Positions 8,643-19,249 of a DNA stretch of 64,000 nt are shown here, in pieces. Position numbers and translations under genes: made by a program. The notes beneath the pieces are model-generated. The model was given only the letters and a program-made list of their open reading frames with translations, was not told where the DNA came from and did no database searches. The DNA is from Bacillus australimaris (GTDB lineage: Bacteria > Bacillota > Bacilli > Bacillales > Bacillaceae), in NCBI RefSeq assembly GCF_001307105.1, contig NZ_LGYN01000001.1, positions 310,001-374,000 of the forward strand, given 5' to 3'. Numbering within the stretch: position 1 is the stretch's first letter; every line of letters starts with the position of its first letter.

Positions 8643-9446
8643 CTAGCTTGCTCTATGCTCTAATCGAAGACGATCAGCCACCATGGCAATAAATTCTGAA
8701 TTGGTTGGTTTCGCTTTTGACATGCTGACAGTATAACCAAAGAGTGAAGAAATGGAATCGATGTTTCCTCTGCTCCAAGCGACTTCAATGACATGACGAA
8801 TCGCTCGTTCTACCCTGCTGGCGGTTGTGTTAAATTTCTTCGCAATGTCTGGGTACAATACTTTTGTAATACTGCCGAGAAGTTCAATGTCATTGTACAC
8901 CATAGAAATCGCTTCTCTTAAGTATAAATAACCTTTAATATGAGCTGGTACGCCAATTTCATGAATAATGGTCGTAATGCTCGCATCTAAGTTTTTACGT
9001 TTTGGTTCAGGTTTGTTACGAAGAACACTGTTTTGGATAGATGAAGACCGATGGGTGACTTGTGTGCCGTTTCCACTGACTTGACGAATATGACCTACTA
9101 GATTTTCCATATCAAATGGCTTTAAAATGAAATAGGATGCACCCAAATCAACTGCTTTTTTCGTGACATCTTCTTGTCCGAATGCCGTCAGCATAATAAC
9201 ACTTGGCTGTTTCGTCATTTCATTGTTTTCACGGAGGCGTTCCAATACAGCAAGACCGTCTAAATGAGGCATGATAATATCTAAGAGGAGAACGTCGGGC
9301 TCTTTATCTTTAAATAATGTCAGACATTCCTGACCATTATACGCCACGCCAAGTACTTCCATATCTTCCTGTCCCTCAATGTACTCTGTCAAAAGGCCAA
9401 CAAGCTCTCGATTATCATCAGCTACACACACTTTAATTTTCTCCAC
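8643..9446 (-). CDS. spo0A: Sporulation master response regulator Spo0A
   Basis: Receives phosphate from the phosphorelay and controls entry into sporulation, biofilm formation and other stationary-phase states. The 267 residues comprise a receiver domain (acidic pocket D10, D11; phosphorylated Asp at 56 in LLLDIIMP; T in MLTAFG; K in ILKPFD) and the C-terminal Spo0A DNA-binding domain (about 150-267) with the recognition helix in [21 protein letters not shown]. Length and sequence match the B. subtilis protein closely. Its promoter region carries a sigma-H-type promoter overlapped by an 0A box. It lies between spoIVB, as in B. subtilis, and the local rap-phr pair. Confidence 0.98.
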   Translation of the reverse strand: MEKIKVCVADDNRELVGLLTEYIEGQEDMEVLGVAYNGQECLTLFKDKEPDVLLLDIIMPHLDGLAVLERLRENNEMTKQPSVIMLTAFGQEDVTKKAVDLGASYFILKPFDMENLVGHIRQVSGNGTQVTHRSSSIQNSVLRNKPEPKRKNLDASITTIIHEIGVPAHIKGYLYLREAISMVYNDIELLGSITKVLYPDIAKKFNTTASRVERAIRHVIEVAWSRGNIDSISSLFGYTVSMSKAKPTNSEFIAMVADRLRLEHRAS

Positions 9447-9502
9447 GTTCTTTCCTCCCCAATGTCGATTCCTTTAGTCTTTTGCATTTCTCTTCTGAGT
9501 GT

Positions 9503-9533
9503 TCAATTCGACAAAACCATGCTATCCCCTTTA
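9503..9533 (-). promoter_or_regulatory. Sigma-H promoter (Ps) of spo0A with overlapping 0A box
   Basis: Minus strand AAAGGGGATA (about 9533-9524), then GTCGAATTG at 9511-9503, fitting the sigma-H -35 AGGAWWT and -10 GAAT. TTGTCGAAT (9514-9506) inside the -10 is also an 0A box, so Spo0A~P probably regulates its own promoter here. Confidence 0.7.
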
Positions 9534-9636
9534 AAAAACTTTAATTTTCCGAATAATAGAGCATTATCTAGCTTTTTCTACGTTTTTCTTAACGAATCGA
9601 CGATTATTGCAATTTGACAACATGCTTTTTTTCATT

Positions 9637-9647
9637 TTGTCGAAAAA
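9637..9647 (+). promoter_or_regulatory. 0A box upstream of spo0A
   Basis: TTTTGTCGAAAAA on the plus strand contains the full Spo0A binding heptamer TGTCGAA. It lies about 190 bases upstream of the spo0A start, between spo0A and the spoIVB terminator. Confidence 0.55.
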
Positions 9648-9699
9648 TCTCTTTTTCCTTATTTTATAACATGATGGCAGAGAAAGAAAGGGTAGAAAA

Positions 9700-9726
9700 A
9701 AACTGCCGGAAGATTCGCGGCAGTTT
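9700..9726 (-). terminator. Terminator after spoIVB
   Basis: Perfect 9-bp stem AAACTGCCG / CGGCAGTTT followed on the minus strand by a T-run, 6 bases after the spoIVB stop. Confidence 0.92.
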
Positions 9727-9731
9727 GATGA

Positions 9732-11009
9732 TCAGCTTGCTTTTTTGTTTTTTTGATAAAGATCGATTCCTGCTTCTGACAGCATCCATTCAACGTGTAC
9801 ACCGTACCCGCTAGTTGGATCATTGACAAATACGTGTGTGACTGCACCAATGACTTTGCCGTTTTGGATGATCGGACTTCCGCTCATTCCTTGGACGATT
9901 CCGCCTGTTTTACTTAAAAGACGCTCATCTGTCACCTTTAATACCATCCCTTTTGTTGCTGGGAATTTCTGCGGTGTCGTGCTGACGATTTTTATATCAA
10001 ACTTCTCCACTTTATCATGATCCACAACGGTTAAGATTTCTGCGGGTCCTTCTTTTACTTCATTTGATAAAGCAACTGGAAGCGGTTTGTCTGCTACATG
10101 ATTTTCAAGCTTTTCGGTTAACGTACCAAAGATACCGAATGGGCTGTTTCGAGAAATATCACCGATCGTTTTACGTTCGGAGGAGAATCTCGCCAATTTT
10201 TCCCCAGGGTTGCCACCTGTGCCTTTTTCAATCGATGTCACAGTTGATCTGACAATTTCACCATTATCGACAACGATTGGTTTTTTTGTATCCATGTCAG
10301 AAATCACATGCCCAAGGGCACCATATTTTTTAGAAGTCGGCTCATAGAAGGTCATCGTGCCAATTCCTGCTGCGGAATCACGAATGTAAAGGCCAATTCG
10401 ATAGATGCCTTCACTTGCATCTTTTGCAGGTGTTAATGTTGTTTGAAAGGTTTTATGGTCTCTTTTGATGAGTAAACGAAGTGTTTCACCCGTTTTCCCT
10501 GCTTTCTGGATAAATGGGGTGAGGTCATTCATTTTCTCCATCTTTTGACCATTGATTTCAATGATCATATCCCCTGATTGAATGCCTGCAGCTTCACCTG
10601 GTGATTTTTTGCCGTCTGCTGTTGTGATTTGATGAAAACCTACAACGAGAACTCCAACAGAGTGGAGCTTGACGCCAATGGATTGTCCTCCAGGAATGAC
10701 TTTTAATTCAGGGAGAACGTCGACTTTTGTTTTCTTAATAGGAAATCCTTTAAAATCATAAACAATTTCGGCTTTTCCCGCCTTTTGTCCTGTTACTTCA
10801 AGCTGTTTCTTTTTCTCTGAGAGACTAAAGGCTGGTGAAGAAGCATTGGCTGACGCTTCAATTGATGTGTCAATTGATTGCTTCTGTTTTTCAAATACCG
10901 CAACATTTGTTGGAATACTGATGTATTCTTTCACTATGCTCATAAACCCTGTACTTATTAAAGAAACAAGGAGAATCACACCAATGGCTTTTCTCATCTT
11001 TTCGGGCAT
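9732..11009 (-). CDS. spoIVB: SpoIVB signalling serine peptidase
   Basis: Forespore-made protease (family S55) secreted into the space between forespore and mother cell, where it cleaves SpoIVFA and so triggers pro-sigma-K processing. The 425 residues have an N-terminal membrane anchor ([19 protein letters not shown]), a PDZ domain around 115-200 ([10 protein letters not shown] to [11 protein letters not shown]), and the S55 peptidase domain with [12 protein letters not shown] (catalytic His) and [21 protein letters not shown] (catalytic Ser). The ATG at 11009 is about 10 bases from GAGGAGAG; another start at 10997 is possible. It follows recN, as in B. subtilis. I looked for a sigma-F or sigma-G promoter and found none that convinces. 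Confidence 0.96.
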   Translation of the reverse strand: MPEKMRKAIGVILLVSLISTGFMSIVKEYISIPTNVAVFEKQKQSIDTSIEASANASSPAFSLSEKKKQLEVTGQKAGKAEIVYDFKGFPIKKTKVDVLPELKVIPGGQSIGVKLHSVGVLVVGFHQITTADGKKSPGEAAGIQSGDMIIEINGQKMEKMNDLTPFIQKAGKTGETLRLLIKRDHKTFQTTLTPAKDASEGIYRIGLYIRDSAAGIGTMTFYEPTSKKYGALGHVISDMDTKKPIVVDNGEIVRSTVTSIEKGTGGNPGEKLARFSSERKTIGDISRNSPFGIFGTLTEKLENHVADKPLPVALSNEVKEGPAEILTVVDHDKVEKFDIKIVSTTPQKFPATKGMVLKVTDERLLSKTGGIVQGMSGSPIIQNGKVIGAVTHVFVNDPTSGYGVHVEWMLSEAGIDLYQKNKKAS

Positions 11010-11185
11010 TCATTTTTCACTCTCCTCGCTCCTTACCCACACCAGAACACTCATGTTTTGGCTACATCTTTACTTTTGCCTTCTTCGAGAGGATTTATAA
11101 CCGGCAGCTTTAGAAAATGATTGGATAAATTGATAAAAGAAAAAGACGATTTTATGGGTATATACGCAGGTTTTTAGACAACATA

Positions 11186-11213
11186 AAAAAGGCAGCTGAT
11201 GAATCAGCTACCC
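11186..11213 (-). terminator. Terminator after recN
   Basis: Minus strand stem GGTAGCTGA / TCAGCTGCC with loop TTCA and a T-run. It begins inside the last codons of recN. Confidence 0.88.
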
Positions 11214-12941
11214 TGTTGTTTTGACATCATTTGCTTGGTGCAATAGTTCTTTTGCGTGCTGTTTTGTCAGCTCAGTGACCTCCACACCCGCAATCATCCG
11301 GCCGATTTCACTCACTTTTTCTTCATGACTTAATGGCTTAACACTCGTTAGGGTTCGGCCTGCTTTTGAGCGTTTCGAAATGAAGAGATGTGTGTCAGCC
11401 ATTGCTGCTACTTGAGGCAGATGTGTAATGCAGAGCACTTGTGAGCCAGCAGCTACTTTGTAAATTTTTTCAGCGATGGCTTGAGCGACTCTGCCACTGA
11501 CGCCTGTATCTACCTCATCAAAAATAATGGATGTGACTTCTTGTTTGGCTGAGAAAATACTCTTCACAGCAAGCATAACACGTGAAATTTCTCCACCGGA
11601 GGCTACTTTCGATAAAGACTTCATTGGTTCGCCTGTATTTGTAGAAATGACAAATTGTGCTTGATCGATTCCATTTTTCCCGAGCTGAACAGGCTTTCCG
11701 TCTAATAATGGACAATCTGTACTGCCAAAAGGCGCATACCGAATAGAAAAAGCTGTGTCAAATGATGACTTCTCCATATACAAATCCTTGAGCTCCGTTT
11801 GAATTTGCTTCGCCAGCTTTTTGGCCCATTTTTTACGAAGCTCCGAAACGTTGAGCGCTTCCAGCAGGGCATCACGGCTCATCGCATCCAATTTGTTTTT
11901 GAGTGTTTGCAGATGGCTGTCTCGATTTTGAATTTGATCTATTTCTTCTTCAATCTTCGCTGCATACTCCAAAATTTCCTCAACTGTTGTGCCGTATTTT
12001 CGTTTTAACTGCTTCAATTCATTCAGCCTAGACTCAATAAAATCAAGACGTGCCGGGTCAAATTCTAATTGATCCAGCATGTTTCTCATTTGAAAAGTCG
12101 AATCCTCTAATAAGTAATAGGAGTTCGACACTTGTTCAGATAGCTTTTTCAAATCATCATTGATCTCAGATACCTGCTCGAGCTCACTTGAACTCATACC
12201 AACCCAATCAAGTCCCCCTTGCTCATTACGCAATGCGTTATATGCATTTTGAAGTGAGGAATAGATTTTCTCGTAGTTGCTGATCTGATGACGCTCTTCC
12301 TGAAGTTTCTCATCTTCTCCCGGCTCTAATTGCGCCGCCTCTATCTCCTCTAGCTGAAATTGCAGTAAATCTAACCTGTGCACCATTTCTTGCTCATTCT
12401 CAGATAGCTGTCTTAGCTTTTGAGCTGTCTTCATATATTGATCATACGCTTCTTGATATTGCGATAAAGCAGGTCCAATTTCTTCTGCCCCAAATTGATC
12501 AAGCAAATGCAGATGATTTTCATCTTCCATGAGCAACTGGTTATCATGCTGTCCGTGGATATCAAGTAAAAGCCGCCCTACTTCACGTAAAACTGAAATG
12601 GTGACAAGCTTTCCATTAATGCGGCAGATGCTTTTCCCACTGTTGTTAATATCACGACGAAGGATCATCATCTCATCGGAAGCGTCAATTCCTTGCTCTT
12701 CACATAGTGAAAAGACTGGATGATCTGCTGGTACAAGAAAAAGCCCTTCAAGCTCTGCCTTTTTTTCACCGTAGCGAACAAATTCAGAAGATCCTCTTCC
12801 TCCCACAAGAAGGGAGACAGCGTCAATCATGATAGATTTTCCGGCACCTGTTTCCCCTGTTAGAACCGTCAGTCCTTTTTCAAATGAAACCGTTAACTCT
12901 TCAATGATCGCAAAGTTTTTAATGGTTAATTCTGCTAACAC
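11208..12941 (-). CDS. recN: DNA repair protein RecN
   Basis: SMC-like ATPase that gathers and holds DNA ends early in double-strand break repair. The 577 residues show Walker A GETGAGKS near residue 30, a long helical middle part rich in Glu, Gln and Leu (about 155-375) that forms a short coiled coil, the ABC signature VASGGEISRVMLA near 455 and Walker B SIIFDEVDTGVSG after it. Start ATG at 12941 with AGAGGTGTC upstream. It is 32 bases downstream of argR, as in B. subtilis, and is closed by the terminator at 11186. Confidence 0.97.
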   Translation of the reverse strand: MLAELTIKNFAIIEELTVSFEKGLTVLTGETGAGKSIMIDAVSLLVGGRGSSEFVRYGEKKAELEGLFLVPADHPVFSLCEEQGIDASDEMMILRRDINNSGKSICRINGKLVTISVLREVGRLLLDIHGQHDNQLLMEDENHLHLLDQFGAEEIGPALSQYQEAYDQYMKTAQKLRQLSENEQEMVHRLDLLQFQLEEIEAAQLEPGEDEKLQEERHQISNYEKIYSSLQNAYNALRNEQGGLDWVGMSSSELEQVSEINDDLKKLSEQVSNSYYLLEDSTFQMRNMLDQLEFDPARLDFIESRLNELKQLKRKYGTTVEEILEYAAKIEEEIDQIQNRDSHLQTLKNKLDAMSRDALLEALNVSELRKKWAKKLAKQIQTELKDLYMEKSSFDTAFSIRYAPFGSTDCPLLDGKPVQLGKNGIDQAQFVISTNTGEPMKSLSKVASGGEISRVMLAVKSIFSAKQEVTSIIFDEVDTGVSGRVAQAIAEKIYKVAAGSQVLCITHLPQVAAMADTHLFISKRSKAGRTLTSVKPLSHEEKVSEIGRMIAGVEVTELTKQHAKELLHQANDVKTTG

Positions 12942-12973
12942 TCATTTGACACCTCTTTTAGTCACCTGATTCT

Positions 12974-13423
12974 TTATAGAAGTTCTAAAATTTTGCTCGA
13001 AACTGTTTCTGTATCATCTGGCGTGCGGCAAATGATTAAAATGGTATCATCCCCGCAGATCGTTCCCATAATTTCTTCCCAATCTAGATTATCCATTAAA
13101 GCACCAATGGCTTGTGCATTCCCCGGCATTGTTTTAAGAACGATTAAATGACTGGCAGCATCCATTTTAATAAATGCATCCATTAGCGATCGCTTCAGCT
13201 TTGACAACGGGTTAAACCGCTGATCTGCCGGAAGACTGTATTTATATGTTCCATTGTTCGTCGGAACTTTCACTAAATGTAATTCTTTAATATCTCTAGA
13301 AACGGTCGCTTGTGTGATGTTATATCCATCGGCTTTTAAAATATCGACCAATTCGTCTTGTGTTTCGATCTCTTGGCTTGCAATGATTTCTCTGATTTTA
13401 ATATGCCTTTGACCTTTATTCAT
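12974..13423 (-). CDS. argR: Arginine repressor/activator ArgR (AhrC)
   Basis: Hexameric arginine-sensing regulator that represses arginine synthesis and activates arginine breakdown. It has 149 residues: an N-terminal winged helix ([32 protein letters not shown]) and a C-terminal arginine-binding domain with [14 protein letters not shown]. The frame stays open eight codons further, but GGGGGG lies 6 bases before the ATG at 13423, so I use that one. Unlike a tight operon, 368 bases separate it from yqxC; the gap is filled by a repeated element and two copies of a terminator, so argR should depend on its own promoter. Confidence 0.96.
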   Translation of the reverse strand: MNKGQRHIKIREIIASQEIETQDELVDILKADGYNITQATVSRDIKELHLVKVPTNNGTYKYSLPADQRFNPLSKLKRSLMDAFIKMDAASHLIVLKTMPGNAQAIGALMDNLDWEEIMGTICGDDTILIICRTPDDTETVSSKILELL

Positions 13424-13542
13424 GTTTGACCCCCCTAGGCGTTTCATTCACAGTTTGTCTTTACGTTCTATGTTATATGATGCACACTTCAAAAAACAAG
13501 CATTACGTAAGAAACGGCTGATTCTCGTCTTTTGACCATGTA

Positions 13543-13778
13543 AAAAGGAATAATAGCGAGCTATTATTCCTTTCAGCGTGTAGACAAACCCTTGCATTCG
13601 GTGTCAGTCCTGCGCGTTGGTGCTCACGAATGTCAAATTCGCTCCGCTCCAGTGCTCGAACTTCCTAGACTTCAAAGGTTTTCTATCACGCTGAAAAGAA
13701 GACAAAGGGCTAAAATAAAGATCATTTTAACCCTTTGTCACAATCTGAAAAGGAATAATAGCGAGCTATTATTCCTTT
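13543..13778. repeat. Terminator-inserted repeat element, copy A
   Basis: Two 31-base direct copies (13543-13573 and 13748-13778) of a hairpin with arms GGAATAATAGC / GCTATTATTCC enclose a 174-bp insert. The insert begins CAGCGTGTAGACAAACC (13574) and contains a 120-bp imperfect palindrome bounded by CAGCGTG (13574-13580) and CACGCTG (13687-13693), followed by a hairpin with 16-bp arms GACAAAGGGCTAAAAT / ATTTTAACCCTTTGTC (13701-13739, one mismatch). The 120-bp part is about 90 percent identical, without gaps, to copy B at 53033-53152. The duplicated hairpin is the terminator downstream of yqxC. I read it as a small mobile element with a terminator as duplicated target. Confidence 0.85.
13748..13778 (-). 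terminator. Terminator after yqxC (first of two copies)
   Basis: Hairpin with arms GGAATAATAGC and GCTATTATTCC, then TTTT, 14 bases after the yqxC stop. The second copy is at 13543-13573, on the far side of the repeat element, and ends TTTTTA on the minus strand. Confidence 0.8.
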
Positions 13779-13791
13779 TGTTTCAATCATC

Positions 13792-14646
13792 TCATGTGTC
13801 AGCCGGCTCAGGGCTGTTTTTCTTTTCTTTCAATACGGAGTGGGCTTCCTTGACGACTTTCTCAAGTTCTGAAACCGAAAGTGCTGTATTCTCCTCTTGA
13901 TCAGGATGAAGCACTAAATGGAGCAGGAATTCAATATTCCCGTCTCCACCAGTAATAGGCGAAAATGAGACATCCTTTACATCATAGCCTTCTTTTGCAG
14001 CAAATTGATTCATCTCTTCAAGGACACCAAGGTGAACAGACGGCTCACGCACAATGCCTTTTTTTCCGACAAGCTCTCTGCCCGCTTCAAATTGAGGCTT
14101 GACGAGCGCAATACAGTCACCACCCGGAACAAGAATATGCTTTAAAGCCGGCAGGATAAGTTTAAGTGAAATAAAAGAGACATCAATGGAAGCCACTTCT
14201 GGCAATCCTTCAGTAAAATCAGCCGGGACGGAATGACGGAAGTTGGTGCGCTCCATAACGATCACTCTGTCATCCTGCCTTAATTTCCACGCAAGCTGAT
14301 TATAGCCAACATCTACAGCATATGATTTGACCGCTCCATTTTGAAGAGCACAATCTGTAAATCCGCCTGTCGATGAACCAATATCAATCAGTAATTTCCC
14401 TTCAACTGTTAGGTCAAATTCTTTTAGCGCTTTTTCAAGCTTTAACCCACCGCGGCTCACATATTTTAGAGGATTCCCCTTCACTGTGAGTGGTGTATCA
14501 CGAGCAATTTTCTCTCCTGGTTTATCCAAACGGTTTTCATTTGAGTAAATGATCCCTGCCATGATGGCACGTTTTGCTTTCTCTCTCGTTTCCATTAGTC
14601 CTTGTTCGACTAATAAAACGTCAAGTCGTTCTTTCTTTGATGTCAT
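13792..14646 (-). CDS. yqxC: TlyA-family rRNA 2'-O-methyltransferase / haemolysin-like protein
   Basis: A 284-residue protein with an N-terminal S4 RNA-binding domain ([22 protein letters not shown]) and a C-terminal FtsJ-like SAM-dependent methyltransferase domain with [20 protein letters not shown] as motif I. TlyA proteins methylate cytidines in ribosomal RNA; that this one does so is by family. The ATG overlaps the dxs stop (ATGA), so it is probably translated from the dxs transcript. Its stop is followed by a terminator that has been duplicated by a repeat element. Confidence 0.9.
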   Translation of the reverse strand: MTSKKERLDVLLVEQGLMETREKAKRAIMAGIIYSNENRLDKPGEKIARDTPLTVKGNPLKYVSRGGLKLEKALKEFDLTVEGKLLIDIGSSTGGFTDCALQNGAVKSYAVDVGYNQLAWKLRQDDRVIVMERTNFRHSVPADFTEGLPEVASIDVSFISLKLILPALKHILVPGGDCIALVKPQFEAGRELVGKKGIVREPSVHLGVLEEMNQFAAKEGYDVKDVSFSPITGGDGNIEFLLHLVLHPDQEENTALSVSELEKVVKEAHSVLKEKKNSPEPADT

Positions 14647-16544
14647 GATCCAATTCCTTTTCTTGGTGCTGCGGGAAGCAGGTCACGTAAAGTCTCAGCA
14701 ACCTTTGCTTTCGTTAGACCAATTTCTTCAAGCAGGGCATCAACACTTCCATGCTCAATAAATTCATCTGGGATGCCCATACGTTCTACTTTGATATGTG
14801 ATGCTTTCTTGTCATGTATATATTCTAATACGCTGCTGCCAAACCCGCCTTGGAGCACAGCTTCTTCAATCGTTAAAATCGGAATACCTTCAGAAAGAAT
14901 GTCATTTAACATCGCTTCATCAAGCGGCTTAATAAACCGGGCATTGACGACACGGATTGATTTTCCTTCTTTTTGAAGTTCCTCTGCTGCCTGCATCGCC
15001 ATTTTAATCGTTGTTCCAAAAGTTAAAATGACTGCATCCTTTCCTTGACGAAGAACCTCCCAAGATCCAATCGGAATGGTTTTAAGCTGTTCATCCATTT
15101 TCACGCCAAGTCCGTTTCCGCGCGGGAAGCGCATAGCGATAGGACCGTCATCATACTGAATGGCTGTATTGACCATGTGCTGTCCTTCATTCTCATCCTT
15201 CGGCATCATGAGCACCATATTCGGCATATGGCGCATGAAGGCAATATCAAACACACCTTGATGCGTTTCTCCATCTGCACCGACAAGTCCCGCACGATCA
15301 ATTCCGATAAATACATTGAGGTTCTGGCGGCAAATATCATGTAGCACCTGGTCATAGGCTCTTTGCAGGAACGTTGAGTAAATTGCTAAAAATGGCTTCA
15401 TGTCCTGCGTCGCAAGCCCAGCTGCCATTGTCGCTGCATGCTGCTCGGCAATTCCAACATCAAACATTCGCTCTGGAAATTCCTTTGCAAAACCTTCAAG
15501 TTTTGATCCAACAGGCATCGCAGGGGTGATGGCAACAATTCGCTCATCTTCCCGCGCCAACTTTCTGACGGTTTCACTGACAAGACCACTCCATGACGGT
15601 GCAGCAGCTGCCGGTTTCACAAAGTCACCTGTATCAATTTTGTATGGTCCTGTGCCGTGCCAAGTCCCGATTTTATCGGATTCTGCCGGCTGATATCCTT
15701 TTCCTTTTTTCGTGATGACATGCAGAAGGACAGGACCTTTTGTTTTCTTTGCATATTCAAGGTTTTCAAAAAGATCTTCATAAGAATGTCCATCAACAGG
15801 GCCTAAGTATGTGAATCCCATTTCTTCAAAGAACATCCCGGAAACAAGTAAATATTTCAGGCTGTCTTTAATACGCTCTGCTGTGGCAGCGAGCTTTCCA
15901 CCTACAGCTGGAATTCGCTTGAATAAATATTCGAGCTCATCCTTTACCCATTGGTATTTACCCGCTGTACGAAGTCTGCCAAGCATTGTGTGAATCGCAC
16001 CGACATTTGGTGCAATACTCATTTCATTATCGTTTAGGATGACGATCATATCTTTCTTTTCATCACCTATATGATTCAAGGCTTCAAGCGCCATACCTCC
16101 GGTTAATGCGCCATCTCCGATAATCGGCAGGATATATTCATCTGTCCCTTTAATATCCCGTGCTGCTGCCATACCCATTGCGCCAGATAATGAGGTTGAA
16201 CTGTGACCTGTTTCCCAAACATCGTGCTCGCTTTCATTTCGTTTAGGAAAACCGCAAAGTCCTTTATATTGACGAAGTGTATCAAACTCCGCCCCTCTTC
16301 CAGTTAACAGCTTGTGAACATAAGACTGATGTCCAACATCCCAAAGGAATTTGTCTTTCGGGCTGTCAAATACTTTATGAAGGGCAACAGTGAGTTCAAC
16401 AACACCCAAGTTCGGACCGATATGCCCGCCAGAGTTAGCTAAGGACTCAATTAAAAACATACGAATGTCAGCACTTAGTTCCTCTAATTCTGCATTTGAC
16501 ATTCCTTTTAGAAACGTTGGATTTTTTATTGATAAAAGATCCAA
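14643..16544 (-). CDS. dxs: 1-deoxy-D-xylulose-5-phosphate synthase
   Basis: First enzyme of the MEP isoprenoid pathway: thiamine diphosphate-dependent condensation of pyruvate and glyceraldehyde 3-phosphate. The 633 residues show [18 protein letters not shown], the ThDP motif [27 protein letters not shown], and in the second half [18 protein letters not shown] and the ETHQG region typical of DXS. Start is TTG at 16544 with only a weak ribosome binding site. It lies 150 bases after ispA; that gap has a possible promoter (TTGGTT, 17 bases, TTATAT on the minus strand) and a small TAAACTGTAAACAGTTTA dyad, so dxs may have some transcription of its own. Confidence 0.97.
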   Translation of the reverse strand: MDLLSIKNPTFLKGMSNAELEELSADIRMFLIESLANSGGHIGPNLGVVELTVALHKVFDSPKDKFLWDVGHQSYVHKLLTGRGAEFDTLRQYKGLCGFPKRNESEHDVWETGHSSTSLSGAMGMAAARDIKGTDEYILPIIGDGALTGGMALEALNHIGDEKKDMIVILNDNEMSIAPNVGAIHTMLGRLRTAGKYQWVKDELEYLFKRIPAVGGKLAATAERIKDSLKYLLVSGMFFEEMGFTYLGPVDGHSYEDLFENLEYAKKTKGPVLLHVITKKGKGYQPAESDKIGTWHGTGPYKIDTGDFVKPAAAAPSWSGLVSETVRKLAREDERIVAITPAMPVGSKLEGFAKEFPERMFDVGIAEQHAATMAAGLATQDMKPFLAIYSTFLQRAYDQVLHDICRQNLNVFIGIDRAGLVGADGETHQGVFDIAFMRHMPNMVLMMPKDENEGQHMVNTAIQYDDGPIAMRFPRGNGLGVKMDEQLKTIPIGSWEVLRQGKDAVILTFGTTIKMAMQAAEELQKEGKSIRVVNARFIKPLDEAMLNDILSEGIPILTIEEAVLQGGFGSSVLEYIHDKKASHIKVERMGIPDEFIEHGSVDALLEEIGLTKAKVAETLRDLLPAAPRKGIGS

Positions 16545-16694
16545 TCAGGATCAACTCGCTTTCAACAAAATTTCTATCTACATATATAATGCCCTATTCC
16601 GGTGAAAACCAAGTAGGAATAAGAGTTGTCTCATCATGATAAACTGTTTACAGTTTACCACAATTGCTCGAAGACCCTCAAATCTAGGCTGTTT

Positions 16695-17585
16695 TTAATG
16701 ATCTCTTGAGGCAATCAGATCACATAACTCATGCAGCAATTGCTGCTCTAATTTAAGATTTGAGACAATTTCTTTTGCACGTGTAATGTGCTCATTCAGT
16801 TTTTCTTTTGCTCCTGAAAGCGTTAATAAAGAAGGATATGTCGACTTTTCATTCGCTGTATCTGAGCCAACCCGTTTCCCTATTTTTTCCTCACTGCCTT
16901 CAAGGTCTAAAATATCATCACGGATTTGAAAAGCGATGCCGATATGATAGCTGAACTCTCTTAGCTTTTCGATATCGTCATTTGATGCCCCAGCCAGCAT
17001 TGCACCTGCTGCAACGCTGAATGTGAGAAGCTTTCCTGTTTTCCGGGCGTGAATGGATTCTAGTTCAGCAAGCGGCACTTGGTTTTGCTCTGCTTCCATG
17101 TCATCAAATTGACCGCCAACCATTCCTAGTGCACCTGCTGATTTGACAAGCTCATCTATGATTCTGAGCTTTTGGTCAGCAGAGACACTGCTGGATAGCT
17201 GCGATGTAATCAGGCGGAAACTTTCTGTTAAAAGTGCATCACCCGCTAGCACCGCTGTTGCTTCGCCGTATACTTTATGGTTGGTCGGCTTTCCTCTGCG
17301 AAGATCATCGTCGTCCATGCAAGGAAGGTCGTCGTGTATCAATGAATACGTATGGATCATCTCTACTGCACAGCCAACTGGTATGCCATCTTCTTCATTT
17401 TTTCCGTAGGCATGTAATAAAGCAAGAACGAGAACAGGACGGAGTCTTTTTCCTCCAGCTTTTAGAGAGTAAAGCATCGAAGATTTTAGGTCTTCTGGAA
17501 TATTCAATTCCTGAACATATGTAAATAAATAATCTTCAATTGCCTTTTTTCGTGTTGTTAAAAAATCATGCAAATTACTTGTCAC
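16695..17585 (-). CDS. ispA: Farnesyl diphosphate synthase (geranyltranstransferase)
   Basis: Adds isopentenyl diphosphate to DMAPP and GPP to make farnesyl diphosphate. The 296 residues carry the two aspartate-rich motifs, [20 protein letters not shown] and [13 protein letters not shown], and end DLIASRDH. The frame has an ATG at 17591, but AAGGAGG is only 3 bases from it and 9 bases from the GTG at 17585; starting there gives [14 protein letters not shown], matching B. subtilis MTNKLTSFLADRKK. The start overlaps the xseB end by 11 bases. Its product is used for menaquinone and undecaprenyl phosphate. Confidence 0.96.
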   Translation of the reverse strand: MTSNLHDFLTTRKKAIEDYLFTYVQELNIPEDLKSSMLYSLKAGGKRLRPVLVLALLHAYGKNEEDGIPVGCAVEMIHTYSLIHDDLPCMDDDDLRRGKPTNHKVYGEATAVLAGDALLTESFRLITSQLSSSVSADQKLRIIDELVKSAGALGMVGGQFDDMEAEQNQVPLAELESIHARKTGKLLTFSVAAGAMLAGASNDDIEKLREFSYHIGIAFQIRDDILDLEGSEEKIGKRVGSDTANEKSTYPSLLTLSGAKEKLNEHITRAKEIVSNLKLEQQLLHELCDLIASRDH

Positions 17586-17835
17586 CAGCATCTGCCTCCT
17601 TCACTGAGAAAGGAGCTAGCTCACCGTCCTCTTTCAAAATGAAATCCATTTGCTTTTCAACGTGCTGTAATTTTTCATGACAAAGTTTTGAAAGTGTCAT
17701 GCCTTCTTGGAAATAATGAATGGCTTGCTCAAGTGGTACATCTCCTTCTTCGAGCTTCCCAACAATCTCCTCAAGACCTTTCATCGCCTCTTCAAATGTC
17801 ATTTGTTCTTCTTTTTGTTTATTTGAGTCTGTCAT
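17575..17835 (-). CDS. xseB: Exodeoxyribonuclease VII small subunit
   Basis: The 86-residue small subunit that binds in several copies to Xse[21 protein letters not shown] and the [19 protein letters not shown] helix are typical. It overlaps xseA by 4 bases at its start and ispA at its end, so the three are surely cotranscribed. Confidence 0.96.
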   Translation of the reverse strand: MTDSNKQKEEQMTFEEAMKGLEEIVGKLEEGDVPLEQAIHYFQEGMTLSKLCHEKLQHVEKQMDFILKEDGELAPFSVKEADAGDK

Positions 17836-19178
17836 GATGATTGCCCCTCCTTCTCAATAACCTCACAAATCAGACGGCCATCCTTCATGGTGATGGTCAG
17901 CTGATCCTTCGTATCGACTTGGTTCACACTTTTAATCAGTTCATCGTCTTTATAGGCTAAACTGTAGCCTCTTTCCATCACTTGAAGTGGATTTAATGCA
18001 TTTAGTTTACCAAGAACAGATTGGAACTGCGAATGAATTGTTTTCATTTGCACATTCATGCTGCGAATGAGCTGTTCTGTTTCATTGGCGTGGCGTTTTT
18101 TCGCCTGAAGCAGCTGTTCTTTTGGATGAAGCGGCTTCAGTCTGTATGTCTGGCGGTCTAACTGACTGCGCTTTTGATCAATTTGTCTCGTCAGCTGTTT
18201 TTGAAAACGGTCAAATACCAAATCGAATTGCTGCTCTTTTTGCTCCTGTAATCGTTTCGGAAAACGGAAGGCGTAAGAAGATTGAAGCGCTACAAGGCGA
18301 TCCTTCGCTTGAGATGTTCGATTTTTTACCGCCCTTGTGAGCCGAATGTCGATGGATTTGATTCGTTCAATTAAATCGGCTGTGCTCGGAACAGCGAGCT
18401 CGGCTGCTCCTGTTGGTGTGGGTGCTCTCATGTCTGCAGTGAAATCACTGATCGTAAAATCCGTTTCGTGCCCAACTGCAGAAATGATGGGAATGTTTGA
18501 TGCGAAAATCGCTCTTGCGACGGCTTCTTCATTAAAGGCCCAAAGTTCTTCAATCGAACCGCCTCCTCTTCCGACAATCAATACATCACAGAGCTGTTTA
18601 TCATTCGCTTCCTTGATCCGCTCTACGATTGAACGCGTCGCATTTTCACCTTGGACCAGTGCGGGAAGCACAATGATTTTTGCTTGCTGGTAGCGCCGGT
18701 TAATCGTTGTGATGACATCTCTAACAGCCGCTCCTGTTGGAGATGTAATGACACCAACAACCTCCGGGTATTCAGGAATTGGTTTTTTATAGCGCGCATC
18801 AAATAAGCCTTCACTTGCCAGCTTTTTCTTCAGCTCTTCGTAAGCGAGATGAAGAGCACCAACACCATCAGGCTGCATTTCTTTTGCATATAATTGATAG
18901 TTGCCGCTTGGTTCATATACTTGAATCCCGCCGCGTACAAACACTTTCATTCCGCTCTTTGGTGAAAAAGGCAGCTTCGATGCGGAGCGCTGAAACATCA
19001 CAGCTTGCATGCGTGCGTTTTCGTCTTTTAAGGTGAAGTAAACATGACCTCTTGAATGAATCTTTACATTAGATAATTCACCTTTGATCCAAATGTCTTC
19101 TAAATGCGGATCCACATCAAATTTTCTTTTTATGTATTTTGTAAGGGCTGTGACCGTCACAAAGGCTTTTTCACTCAT
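17832..19178 (-). CDS. xseA: Exodeoxyribonuclease VII large subunit
   Basis: Single-strand-specific nuclease subunit that degrades DNA to short oligonucleotides. The 448 residues start with an OB-fold ([44 protein letters not shown]), then the catalytic domain with [40 protein letters not shown] and [17 protein letters not shown], and a long helical region. The frame extends ten codons upstream; GAGGAGG is 8 bases from the ATG at 19178, so I use it. A strong hairpin separates it from folD. Confidence 0.97.
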   Translation of the reverse strand: MSEKAFVTVTALTKYIKRKFDVDPHLEDIWIKGELSNVKIHSRGHVYFTLKDENARMQAVMFQRSASKLPFSPKSGMKVFVRGGIQVYEPSGNYQLYAKEMQPDGVGALHLAYEELKKKLASEGLFDARYKKPIPEYPEVVGVITSPTGAAVRDVITTINRRYQQAKIIVLPALVQGENATRSIVERIKEANDKQLCDVLIVGRGGGSIEELWAFNEEAVARAIFASNIPIISAVGHETDFTISDFTADMRAPTPTGAAELAVPSTADLIERIKSIDIRLTRAVKNRTSQAKDRLVALQSSYAFRFPKRLQEQKEQQFDLVFDRFQKQLTRQIDQKRSQLDRQTYRLKPLHPKEQLLQAKKRHANETEQLIRSMNVQMKTIHSQFQSVLGKLNALNPLQVMERGYSLAYKDDELIKSVNQVDTKDQLTITMKDGRLICEVIEKEGQSS

Positions 19179-19205
19179 GACGTATTCCTCCTCTTCAAAA
19201 ACGCA

Positions 19206-19240
19206 CATTCATCCACCAGCAGCATGCAGGTGGATGAATG
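19206..19240 (-). terminator. Long perfect hairpin between folD and xseA
   Basis: A 12-bp perfect stem CATTCATCCACC / GGTGGATGAATG with an 11-base loop. On the minus strand it is followed by TGCGTTTTTG, so the T-run is short and starts late. It sits 10 bases after the folD stop and could attenuate or process the transcript rather than stop it fully. Confidence 0.6.
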
Positions 19241-19249
19241 AAATAAAGC

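Noticed and set aside
11010-11185. Sigma-F or sigma-G promoter before spoIVB
   Set aside because: GTATATACCCATAAAA was considered, but no -10 at a suitable distance fits.
13592-13900. 102-codon plus-strand frame in the copy A region
   Set aside because: It runs through the palindromic element and antisense into yqxC; the corresponding region of copy B is not kept open as a matching protein, so the element is non-coding.
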